Shown: piece by piece, positions 33,962 to 44,842 of the stretch
Numbering within the stretch: the first letter of the stretch is position 1
Layout of the letters: each line of letters starts with the position of its first letter
Source of the DNA: Boesenbergia rotunda
Taxonomy: Eukaryota; Streptophyta; Magnoliopsida; Zingiberales; Zingiberaceae
NCBI GenBank assembly: GCA_024364735.1
Contig: JAGFNQ010001613.1
Coordinates: 307,271-371,270 of the forward strand
Reading direction: 5' to 3'
Length of the DNA stretch: 64,000 nucleotides
Program-made: the position numbers and the translations under genes
The notes under the pieces: model-generated
Seen by the model: the letters and a program-made list of their open reading frames with translations, nothing else
Told to the model about the DNA's origin: nothing
The model's database searches: none

Positions 33962-36430
33962 TGTTAGTGATATGAGAGAAGTGTCTTAAGGCAATCGCCT
34001 TATGATTGTAAAACATTTATATTAATAAATGATAATTCACTATTTGAGTATACATGCTTGTGTATTTGATTGGGATCTTAAACTCATCTACTGAATGTCC
34101 GCAATACAACTCACAGCATAAGAGAATTTGTGATGAGATCACAACTAGTGATTATCTCTAAATGCGCAAATGTGAAGTATTGAAAATATCCCTAGTCGAT
34201 GAATTGATAAAAACGGACACTATCAATTCTGTTGAGACTAGCATGGGTTATTCTCTAATCAGCTGATTCTCACTGGCTGGTGACATTGGGATGTCCAGAG
34301 ATATACATGGATGCTAGTTAAGGGAACTAGTTCATTGGAGTGACTAGCTGTAAGACTTCATATGGAATCTATCTATAGAAATGTCAATGAAGTTCTTACT
34401 ACGGCTTAAGTGCGATGTTCCTTTGACTTGCGGTGTTCAAGTCATCTTGGTCATGAAGACTTATACTTTAACATCTTAAGCAAGCATCTCCAAGGAGGTG
34501 TGGACCCAGGATGATTGGGTGTAAGCCAAAGTGCCCGAAGATGTTTGAACAGCCTACAAAGGATTCACCACTCCTTGCGAGGAGATGTATACCCAGGCCT
34601 ATCGTCGGATTGTTACTCAAAACCTCTGGCCAGAGTATATCATGTTAAGAGTGAAAGTCTCTTAAATACATGAGAGTAATTAGAAATCCAAAGGACGAGA
34701 AAGACACTACTTGGGCTAGGTGTGAAGTAGTCAGCCTAGTGGGGACTGACACAAACAGACCATGTCCTGAACCAAGTGGGTATAAGGTGGTGAAGGGAAT
34801 GAGGCACGATTCATTAGAGCTGCTGAAGGGTTTCTGAATAATTTCTTCTGAGGTCAAACCGTTGATCTTTCGATTAATTGGGGATCATGACGTACTACTA
34901 GGTGCCACTCATGATCGTTCTATAATTAGTTGATTATAGACGGCCAACATAAATCGAAAGCCTATTTAGTCACACGCACTACGAGTAATCCGAGGGATTT
35001 AAAACGAGTTGAAAATTGGATTTTCCGATCAAGAAAAATAAGTCGAATCTGAGTTAATCAGAGGCGCAATGGAAGCTAAAAATGACTAAGTCTTTTGAAG
35101 GCTTTTTGGGAAAATTAAATGAGTTTAATTCGCAACCGGTTCGGGTTGGTTTGGTCGGCCAAAGAGGGTGCAAAACCCCCTTGGGTGGCCGGACACAATA
35201 GAGGAGAAAACCATTTAATTTTGGTTTAATTAATAAGATAAATCCAGCGCGATTTATTTTATAAATTATGGATAAATAAATTTGTATAAAGAAATTTATA
35301 TAAATAAATTTATAGAAATTTATTCTTTTTATGGAAGATTAAAATAATCCATGAATTAGTTTATTTTAATTTTATAAAATCAATTATGAATTGATTTTTT
35401 CATAATAAGAAAGTTTATAAATTTCTTATAAAATTTATTCTATAATTTAAAGAGAAGAAGAATTTGTTTAATATAAATTAGTTATAATAAAACTTGGTTT
35501 AAACGGAATAATTCATAAGAAAATTTATAGGATAAATTTCTTATGATAATTAATTAGTTTTATTATAAAGTTAGTTATAATAAAATTCATAAGAGAATTT
35601 ATAGGATAAATTTCTTATGATAACTAATTTGTTTTATTATAAATTAGTTATAATAAGACTAGGCTTAAACGGAATAATTAATAAGAAAATTTATAAGATA
35701 AATTTCTTATAACTAATTCCATTAATTCCGTTAATTCGGTTTAGAGGGAGACTTAGCAAAGGAGTTGCTACTATATAAAGGAACCAAAGGCTAGCCCTTA
35801 TTCCGAATCAACTAATCTATTGGTGAAGAGCTCTCCCTCTCTCTATTCTCTTCTCCTTCTCTACACCTAGGGCCGGCGCCCACCAAGGAGACCTAGGGCC
35901 GGTGCCCACCTTCCTCCATCTAGGGCCGGCGCAACCCTCTCCTCCCCTTGAGGTTGGCGTGAGCTAACAAGAAGAAGGAGAACCCGAACAAAAAGAAGAA
36001 GAAGCGGATAGCGACTCCTCTCTTCTCGGAATTCAATTCCGTTACTTTGTTGGTTAGTTTCCTAATTCTTCTCTTGATCTTCTAAGTTGTGCCCATAGAG
36101 AATCTAGTAGTTCTCGTCAGCACAAAACTCGTGACTTTGCGAAGTCATCCCGAAGAGAACTCGGCGTGGACGCGAATAGAGGCGAAGCTTCCAAGGGACG
36201 CTACTGTTGGATCTCGTCCCTTTCTTCGAGTTACGTGAGGTATAAAAGTAAATTAGTTTACTTTTCCGCAAACTTTTATTTTATGATTATGACGATACAC
36301 TATAAGATTGCATGCTAGATACGAAGTTAAAATAATTTAGGAAATTATTTTATGCAAATTCTTCCGCTGCACGTAAAAATTTAAAATTTTACGAACTCGT
36401 ATCCTTGTCGACATGCACCCGGTCCCAACA
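33962..36430 (+). repeat. E1 3' LTR
   Basis: Same sequence as the 5' LTR with scattered substitutions (for example ACGGCTT for GCGGCTT and GAAGTAG for GACGTAG). It ends GGTCCCAACA and is followed by AAACC. Confidence 0.92.
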
Positions 36431-36435
36431 AAACC

Positions 36436-38209
36436 CCTTAGTGAAGAGACACTTGGAGAAGAGGAACCTTGCCTCTTCCCTTAGTATAAATAAGAGGGAA
36501 TGCTAAGGGGCTAACCATCATTGTTGCAAACCCCTCACTCACTCTCCCTCTTCAATTTTCGAAAATCCAAGAGACTCCCTCTTCAATTTTCGAAATCCTA
36601 ACTCCCCTCTCCCTCTTCAATTTTCGAAAATCCAAGAGAAGGATTTCTTCCAAGGGACACTCCCAAGACCCCATTGAAGGTTTGAATCTCTTGCAAGGCA
36701 AGAAGAAGTCAAGGACCTCAAGAGCAAGGACAAGCACATCCCCTCCAAACTAAGGGTATACCTTAAGGATATTTAGCAAAAGAGGTAAGTGCCCCTCACC
36801 TGTAGCATAATTGCTCTTGAATCAATTACATGACTAACATGATGCCCTCTACATGTCTCTACATGTTTCGGCCATCACCCTAACCAAGGGTTAGGGTAGG
36901 CCACATGCTTTCCTATGCTTAATAATGATGTTTGCATGAATGTATTATATTGTGTGTGAGTAAAGAAGGCTAGGAGGGAAGGGAAACCCCTTCTAAACCA
37001 TTCGGCCAACCCTACCCTAGGGTTAGGTTCTTGAGCTTAACTTCATGATATGCACCCTAATGAATCTCTATGATATCACATGTGATGTATGAATGTTCAT
37101 GATGCTATGTGGCTAAAAACCCCAAAGTACTCAACCCTACATGTTCGGCCAAAGGGTCCTATACTTGGGATTGGATTAATAAATACCATGCATGATAATG
37201 ATCTTGTGTAGGATATGACATGCTTGTATGATTCTTGATATGTTGATTGGAATGCATGCTAGCCAAATTACAACTTTCGGCCAAGAGAGAACTCTTGGAC
37301 CCTAGCCTTGGTTGCTCCCATGAAATGCATGAGGCTAGTTATCATGATTATGAATGCATACATATGCATAAGAATGAGCCCTTTAGGGCATGAACGAAGA
37401 AGGCTTAGGGCCTAAAGAATGTTTCCCTAGAAGGTTAGGACTAAGAGTATACTTTATGAAAATGAAGAACATGATAACTATTTTATTTTGTAATGGCTTG
37501 TACTATAGACTCTTAAAGCGAGTCAAATGATTATGATACTAGGCTGAAGGACTTTTGAGAAGGCCTAGTAAACCCTAGTGGTTCGGGATTAGCTACCTCG
37601 TTCCTATTCAGGGGCGCGCGCAAAACATGAAGTACAAGCCGGGCCCTAATGATTATGCTATGTTCAAGTATTATATTTATATGTTTTCAAAGAAACCTTC
37701 CTATGAAATTAACATGCTTAAACGCTTACCATGCTTGAATGTGATATATATATTCTCTTATTTTTTCATGATATCCGGTTTTGTGAGTAGGACAAGGTCT
37801 TACTAAGCTATTGCTTATCGTTTAGTGTTTCCCCTTATGCTACAGATAAAGGACACTAAACTATGGAGGCTGCGGGAGAAGGGCAAGTGTGTGTGTGATA
37901 GTGCTGGTGGATAAAAAGGATCTTGCTCTTAGTTGCTTCAAGTTTTGGAACTTGTCATGTTAAAGCCATGTTATACTCTTTTTTATATACATGCTATGTT
38001 TGAAGATGAATACTTGATGTCCATGCTTGGTTGAATGTTCTGAAAAATAATTATGCTTCCGCTACATGAACCATGCATGCTTTAATGATACATGTGCCCA
38101 TGCATATATTAGATACAAAAGAAAAATAGGAATGCATACGTGTAGTTGTAATGTATGAAAATTAAAGTAGCGCCGCCGAATCCCTAGGGGATTAAGGGCG
38201 GGCGTTACA
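36436..38209 (+). mobile_element. solo LTR family F, right piece
   Basis: Continues F after E1: CCTTAGTGAAGAGACACTTGG, then GGTAAGTGCCCCTCACCTGT, TTTCGGCCA words, GTGAGTAGGACAAGGTC, CTTCCGCTACATG and AGGGCGGGCGTTACA. Several blocks match family D at the same relative positions, so D and F are related LTRs of different length. No gene. Confidence 0.8.
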
Positions 38210-38214
38210 TTGGA
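38210..38214. repeat. target-site duplication TTGGA, right
   Basis: Second copy of TTGGA (first at 25637-25641). Removing F restores a B LTR. Confidence 0.88.
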
Positions 38215-39321
38215 GGTTTTCGAAACAGAGCGCTTGAGCGAAGAGCATTGAGGCGTTGAGAAAAAGTGTGTCTGAAGCCTTGGGAGTCGAACCCATTTTA
38301 TAGTGCATCTGGGGATGCCCTGGACGTTGGGGGCGCCCTCCACGTGCCTCTTGATCCGCAAACCCCTATCCAGAACTCGGCCAGCCCTTATCCCTCCAGG
38401 ATCGGGCTCGGAGTTTGACGGGGGCACCCGGGACACAGGGGGCGCCCGGGACACAGGGGTGCCCTGCATGACTTGCTCAACAGGCTTCTCGGCTGACTTG
38501 AATTCGATCGCTTCGTTGGCTTGGACCCAGGGCGCCCGAGGCATCCAGGGTGCCCAGGACACTGGGGGCGCCCGGGACCTCCGGGGTGCCCTGCCCAGCT
38601 GTCTGCCCCTCTCCTTTGGGGCGTTCTGAGCTGCAGAAACACATTCCTTTGGTCCTGCATTCAAGGTTAGTTCAAAATAGCAAAGCAAGAGTATGTTAGG
38701 TTTTACAATCGTAGCTGTCTTGGTTCTGACTTTGGGTCTCCCATATGGAACCCTAGGTTGAACTGATGCCTACTGTTCCCTCGACGGGGAACGCGTCCTC
38801 ACCTACTCCTCTCAGGAGAGTTTACCTTTTGCCAACCGGCTCATCCGGTTGGACTTTTGCCCTGCAGTCCTTCGCCAGATGCCTAGCAGTCCTTCGCCAG
38901 ATGCCTAGCAGCCCTTCGCCAGGTCTTCGATTCCTGGCAGTCCTTCGCCAGGTGCATAGCAGTCCTTCGCCAGGTCTTCAACTCCTAGCAGCCCTTCGCT
39001 AGGTGCCTAACATTCCTTCGCTAGGTCTTCAACTCCTAGCAGCCCTTTGCTAGGTGCCTGGCAGTCCTTCGCCAGGACTTAGGGTATCGATGCCTAGCAG
39101 TCCTTCGCCAGGTGCCTAGCAGCCCTTCGCCAGGTCTTTAATTCCTAGAAGTCCTTCGCTAGGTGCCAGCAGCCCTTCTCCAGGACTTCTTTCTGCACAC
39201 TTGAGTAACATCGTTAGAGCACAAATAGTACTTAACTTTGAATCCTTTGCCAATATCAAAACAAGGTTCGATATGGTGCTTCCTACACCAACCGACATCA
39301 CTGATGCAACTTGCACCAACA
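38215..39321 (-). repeat. LTR family B (element L), right piece
   Basis: Continues the B LTR on the reverse strand: the TATA region (TTTTATAGTG near 38294), GGGCGCCC units at 38310-38600, the hairpin array at 38860-39190, ending TTGCACCAACA. Long frames such as 38062-38688 are chance. Confidence 0.82.
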
Positions 39322-40248
39322 ATCTCCCCTTTTTGATGTTTGACAATATCTTAAGTTAGATTGGTTGAAAGAGCTAAACCTTGATAAAAAATAATCTAAG
39401 TTTTGAAAATACATTTTGATCTTTGGGAGAAAAATATTTCTAAGATAAGCTCACTCTCCCCTTTTTGAAATAGAATTTTTTATTTTCATTGATCCTTTGG
39501 GAAGAAACAAAAATTTTCTAACTTAAGCTCTCTATCATGAGCTCTCACTCTCCCCCTTTGTCATACATAAAAAACAAATACGACCAAAAGACTTGCACCA
39601 ACAACAAATGATTTTCTTTTGAAAGTACTTGGTATAATTTTTGAAATCATAGCAGAGAGCTAGTTTAACAAGAACAATTGCACCAGAAAATTACACCTTG
39701 AAAAGTATTGTGCATAAAAAATATTTTGTATTTTCAGAAAATTTAGAAAATTTTTCACTTAGAAAAAAATATTGCCTTGGAAAATATTTTCTATTGAGAA
39801 TGATTTTCAAAAGGAATTGCATACTTAAATGATTTTTCCTTAGAAAAATATGCAATTTTTTTTAAAAAAAATATTTCACTAAGAGATTTTTACATTTTAA
39901 AATAATACTTTAAAAAATATTGTGCAAAACCTTGTACTTTGAAAGATATTAAACTTGAGAAGGAGAAAAAATGCAAGTACTTTTAAAAGATATTGATCTT
40001 TTTGAAAGATGCAAGTACTTTTAAAATATTTGTATCTTTGAAGAATGTAAGTCACTTTGAAAGATATTATACATCTTTGAAAAATATAAGTACTTTTTTC
40101 TGAAAAATATTATGCATATTTGAAAAATATAGGTACTTTTTTTTTATGCATTTTTGAAAAATATAAGTGCTTTTGAAAAATATCATGCATTTTTTAAAAA
40201 CATAAGTACTTTGAAAAATATTATGAATTTAAAAACCTAAGTACTATG
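39322..40248 (-). other. 3' UTR of element L, no gene
   Basis: A PPT complement (ATCTCCCCTTTTTG) at 39322 follows the LTR, and a second purine tract complement lies near 39548-39562. AT-rich GAAAAATATAAGTACTTTT repeats fill 39950-40240. It is cut at 40248 by element H (CTATG at 40244-40248 is the likely left duplication). Confidence 0.7.
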
Positions 40249-41480
40249 TGTTGGATCGAGAAAAACGATAGAGAGGGAGGGTGAATATCGTTAAAACTTT
40301 TTCGGATAGAATAAAGAGTGAAAATGCAGCGGAAATAATTAAATGCATACAGGAACACAAGATTTTTACTTGGTTCGGAGTCGCGGTCGGCTCCTACTCC
40401 AAGGCCCACGGTCCTTGACCGTTTACTTTGGGTAATTCTATAATCGCGCAAAACAGTTTACAAGTTGAGTACAGGAATATTGCAAGAAATGAAAATAGCT
40501 ACACTTTTCGTTACTGACGCCCGATGTGGATCGTATTTCGGAGCAAAGGGTCGTCGTCGGTTCTGGAATCTCGAAGTCGGAGTTTTCCGAGGCATAGCGC
40601 ATGAACGAAAAGCTTTGGAGCGTTGAGAAATTGTGTTGTTGAAGCCTTGGGGTCGAGCCCCTTTTATAGTGCTCTATTGGGCACCTGATGGGTTGGGGGC
40701 GCCTGACACGTGTCCTCCGATCTAGGAATCCTTATCCGTGGGCTCGGTCAGTGCTTATCCTCCCCACTTGGGTGCCTGAGTTGATGGGGTCGCCCGTGAT
40801 CTCACGGGCGCCTGATCCGCCTTGGTTCAGTGTCTTCGCAGCTATGATTTGGGATTCGCCTTCACTCTTGGGTGCCTGTATCCTTACGGGCGCCTTAGCC
40901 CATTCGGGCGCCTGACTTCATTCGGGCGCCTAGGCCCAGTGAAGAACCTTCACTTGCAGATGATCAGTCCTTCGGCCCTGCAACTAAGGTTAGTCCCAAA
41001 AACATAGTAAGTAATAATTACAGCCGTAGCTGTCTTGGTTCTAACTTCTGGTCTCCCAAATGGAACCCTAGGTCGAACCAACGCCTACTGTTCCCTCAAC
41101 GGGGAGCGCGTCCTCACCTACCCCTCTCAGGAGAGTTTACCTTTTGCCAACCCGCTCCTCCGATTGGAATTTTGCCCAATCCATCTGACCATGTCTTCGT
41201 GCCCAACTTCCGGTCAGGTCTTCAGTGCCCAGCCCCTTGCTAAGACTTCGTGCCCAGTCCTCGACCATGACTTCTTTGCCCGATTTTCGGTCAGGTCTTC
41301 TTGCCCAGTCCTTGACCAGGACTTCTTTGCCCAGCCCTTTGCCAGGACTTCTTACCTAGTGTACCTAGGACTTCTTCCTGCACACTTACTAAACAAATTA
41401 GACAACAATAACATCATAACTTCTGAACCCTTTGCTATTATCAAAATCAAGGTTTGACTTAGGTGTTGCCTGCACTAATA
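40249..41480 (-). repeat. H 3' LTR
   Basis: TGTTGGATCGAG at 40249 to TGCACTAATA at 41480 (ancestrally TGCACCAACA). CTTTTATAGTGC near 40669 is the TATA region. GGGCGCC units are at 40690-40930 and the short hairpin/Pro-Ser repeat zone at 41170-41370. Confidence 0.85.
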
Positions 41481-42849
41481 ATCTCCCCCTTTTTTATTTA
41501 TGGCAACCCGGTTCAAAAAGTTAAGTTAAATAAAAATTAGGTAAAGTGCCAGTTTTAATTTTCCCCCTAGAAGAAATCTCCCCCTGAGTTTTTCAAACAT
41601 TCGTGAGGTTTTTGGAAAAGTTTTTAAGTCTTTGTTTCTAAAATTGAAAAGTTTTTCAGGTTTTCAATACTTAGAAAATTTTCAAAATGGGATTTTTTAA
41701 GTTAGAAATAATTTCCCAAAAATATTTTGAGTTGGGCACTAAGAAAATTTTTCCACACATTTAGCTTTAGCACTTAGAAAATTTTCAAGAGAATTTTGAC
41801 ATTAACACTTAGAAAATTTTGCACCAGAAAAAATTTAGAGTAAGTACTTAGAATATTTTGAAAACAACTTTGAGTTAAGTACTTAAAAGAATTTTCAAAA
41901 TAGTTTGTGTTAAGTACTTAGAATATTTTGAAAACAACTTTGAGTTAAGTAATTAAAAGAAGTTTCAAAACAGTTTGGAGTAAGTACTTAGAATATTTTG
42001 AAAACAACTTTGAGTTAAGTACTTAAAAGAATTTTCAAAACAGTTTGAGTACTTTAAAGAATTTTCAAAACAGTTTGAGTTATGTACTTAAAAGAATTTT
42101 CAAAACAGTTTAAGTTAAGTACTTAGAATATTTTCAAAACAAAATTTTGAATTTATAAAACTTAGAAAATTTTTCCAAAGTGATTTTGAATTACTTTACT
42201 TTTTGAAAAAGGAGATAAAAGTTTTGAAAAAAATTTAACCTTCTTTTCTCTCCTTTCCAATCTCTCCCCCTTTGCCATATATCAAAAAAACTATAGCAAA
42301 AACTGAGTAATAAAAGTAATGTGCTGTACTGAACCAATTCTAAGTATAAACTGGACCAAATCAATTTAAATGTTCACTTTCAAGTCCTTATTAATCCAGT
42401 TAGCTACTTACTAACTGTTATAAATAGTAGTTTTCGCTATGGTTAGTTAAGTTAAGTGATCTGATCAAGTTAGATTTTCTAATATTGACACTTAACCTGA
42501 TTACTGCTTAATTGGTATTTAGTGCCCCAATTACTATAGATGCACTGACTTAAAGCATTTTGAATCAAGGCATAGACCTAAGCATCTCAACCCAGTCTAG
42601 GATATCAATCAAAAGTACCCTAAGGTGCTTGTGAGATGCTGGCTTCTATATCTATAAGTGCATGCAGTTCTAGGGTTAGGGCCTAGGCTAAGTCCATTTG
42701 TGAAAAAGCCCTAGTTTTGAAGGGGGTAAGTTTTTTTTTAAAAAAACTAAGTCGGAAAATCATTTTAAATAAAATAAAAAGTAAAATTGATTTTTCAAAT
42801 TAACTAAGAAATAACACAGCTTTTGAAAACAAGTATAAGTAGAGCAATC
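41481..42849 (-). other. H 3' UTR, no gene
   Basis: A PPT complement (ATCTCCCCCTTTTTT) is at 41481. Tandem units of about 60 bp with TAAGTACTTAGAATATTTTG lie at 41840-42140. The internal purine tract is at 42259-42276 and the conserved hairpin at 42447-42498. Confidence 0.75.
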
Positions 42850-43186
42850 CTATTCTACCAAGCATAACCCTAACTGCCTTCTTAGTGAGCTGAACTCAAA
42901 CTCAGGTAAGGGTTTGGTGAAGATATCAGCTAAGTTAGATTTGGAGTCTACAGGCTTAAGGACTATCTCACCCCTGGCTACATGATCTCTTACGAAGTGA
43001 TGTTTAACCTCTATGTGTTTAGTTCTAAAGTGTTGGATTGGGTTCTTAGTTAGATTAATTGAACTTATATTATCAATGTAGACTTGAGTTTGGGTGTAAT
43101 CAAGCTGGAAGTCCTTAAGAGTGTGCATCATCCATTAGAGTTGTGCTACACACTCTCCTAAAGCAACATACTCAGCTTCGGATGTG
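42850..43186 (-). pseudogene. RNase H C-terminus (H), 3' piece
   Basis: The reverse strand reads TTEAEYVALGECVAQL, then a TTA-to-TAA stop near 43134, then MMHTLKDFQLDYTQTQ, NPIQHFRTKHIEVKHHF and ADIFTKPLPEFEF to CLVE. It continues upstream at 57598 beyond element G. Confidence 0.85.
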
Positions 43187-44133
43187 GATAGTGTTGGTGC
43201 AGGCAGCACCAAAGTCAAACCTGAGTTTTGATAATGACAAAGGGTTCAAGAGTTAAGAGGTTATTGTTATCTAATGTGCTCATTAAGTGTGCAGGAAACA
43301 AAGTCCTAGCGAAGGGATGCTAGGCACCTGGCGAAGAACTGCCAGAAAATAATGTCCTAGCGAAGGGCTGCTAGGCACCTAGCGAAGGACTGGCAGGAAA
43401 CAAAGTCCTAAAGAAGGGCTACTAGGCACCTGGCGAAGGACTGTCAGGAAACAAAGTCCTAGCGAAGGGCTGATTGGCACCTGGAGAAGGACTGCCAGGA
43501 ATTGAAGAACCAGCGAAGGGCAGCTGGGCAAAAGTCCAACCGGAGGAGCCGGTTGGCAAAAGGTAAACTCTCCTAAGGGGAGTAGGTGAGGATGCGTTCT
43601 CCGTCGAGGAAACAGTAGGCGTCGGTTTGACCTAGGGTTCCATTTGGGAGACTCGAAGTCAGAAGCAAGACAGCTACGACTGTAAAAAATTATCTAATAC
43701 TCTTACCTTGTTGTTTTGGAACTAACCCTGGATGCAGGACCGAAGGAACAAATTTCTGCAGCTCAGAATGCCCTAAAGGAGAGGGGCAGCAGCTGGGCAG
43801 GGCGCCCTGGAGGTCCCGGGCGCCCCCAACGTCAAAGCAAACAACCAAGCAAAGAGTTGCTTCGAAACTGCTCTAAGCAGGGCGCCCTGGAGGTCCCGGG
43901 CACCCTGAGTCAAAGCCAAGAAGTAAACCAAAGCAAAAATCAATCGTGAAGCCTATTGACCAAGTCAAGCAGGGTGGCCCCAGTGTCCAGGGTGCCCCCA
44001 ATGTCTCGGGCGTCCCCGTCAGCTTCGAGCTCGATCATAGAGGGATATGGGTTGACCGAGTTTCGGATAGAGGCTTGCGGATCCAGAGGCACGTGGAGGG
44101 CACCCCCAACGTCCAGGGCGCCCCCAGGTGCAC

Positions 44134-44140
44134 TATAAAA
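44134..44140 (+). promoter_or_regulatory. G LTR TATA box
   Basis: TATAAAA, directly downstream of the GC-rich palindromic units. The 3' LTR has the same box at 57176-57182. Confidence 0.72.
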
Positions 44141-44373
44141 GGGGCTCGACCCCCAAGGCTTCAGAACACACTTTTCCAACGCCCCAACGCTCTTCGCTCA
44201 AGCACTCTGCTCCGGAAACTTCTGATCTCGAGGTTCTAGCACCGACGACGACCCTCCACACCGAAGTACTATCCACACCAGGCGTTGATAACGAAGAGTT
44301 AAATTGTTCCTTTTACTACAATACTACTGTAAAAATCTCTATAAAACTTTGCGCGTTATAGAATTGCCCGCTG

Positions 44374-44487
44374 TAAATGGTCAAGGACCGTGGGCCTTGG
44401 AGTAGGAGCCGACCGCGACTCCGAACCAAGTAAATGGTCAAGGACCGTGGGCCTTGGAGTAGGAGCCGACCGCGACTCCGAACCAAG
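44374..44487 (+). repeat. 57-bp tandem duplication in G 5' LTR
   Basis: Units 44374-44430 and 44431-44487 (TAAATGGTCAAGGACCGTGG to CCGAACCAAG) are identical by eye. The 3' LTR has one unit (about 57416-57472), so the duplication arose after insertion or by slippage in reverse transcription. Confidence 0.9.
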
Positions 44488-44606
44488 TAAAAATCCTTGC
44501 GTTCTGTGTGTGTGTTTTAATTTCCGCTGCGTATTCTCTTAACTTCTAATCTAAATTGTTTTCACGATATTCACCCCCACCTCTATCGTGTTTTCTCGAT
44601 CCAACA

Positions 44607-44842
44607 AGTTGTATGAGAGCGGGGAAGCTCAAATTTGGTGCAACCACCAATTTGAGAGTTTTTTTTTCAGATTTTGCTTCGAAACTTTTAAAATTTTTCT
44701 CTTTCTTTTTTTCGATAGAATTTTTATCGTTAATCGAGGTTGGTGCAACCCCACTTGATAATTTTTTATATCTTCTTCACGCACTGCTAATCCAAGACCA
44801 AGTCTTGGGACATTTTTTTTATGTTTACTTTCAGACAACTAA
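44607..44842 (+). other. G PBS (degenerate) and leader
   Basis: TTGTATGAGAGC at 44609-44620 differs from TGGTATCAGAGC at two bases. A leader of about 220 bases follows, homologous to 17384-17622. The short frames inside are not genes. Confidence 0.75.

Larger units (their letters stand above)
26216..36430 (+). mobile_element. full-length copia element E1 (10.2 kb)
   Basis: LTRs of 2470 and 2469 bp, PBS at 28687, one gag-pol frame, PPT before 33962, and flanks AAACT/AAACC (5-bp duplication with one difference). The LTRs differ at only scattered positions by eye, so insertion was recent relative to the B elements. It lies inside solo LTR F. The Pol motifs resemble Tork-type copia (inference). 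Gag lacks its core and Pol has one nonsense codon, so this copy cannot be autonomous. Confidence 0.92.
43192..44606 (+). repeat. G 5' LTR (1415 bp)
   Basis: TGTTGGTGCAGGCAGCACC to CTCGATCCAACA. Order: hairpin array 43305-43520, the GACTTCG/TGTTCC block, GGGCGCCC units 43800-44125, TATAAAA at 44134, a 57-bp tandem duplication, TTTCCGCTGCG and the C-run hairpin. Confidence 0.92.

Noticed and set aside
38062..38688. 208-residue reverse-strand frame
   Set aside because: Spans the F LTR end and the GC-rich B LTR units; similar frames appear in every B LTR and encode only repeat sequence.
41035..41457. 140-residue forward frame with Pro/Ser repeats
   Set aside because: Lies in the hairpin-repeat zone of the H LTR; not conserved as protein in other LTRs.
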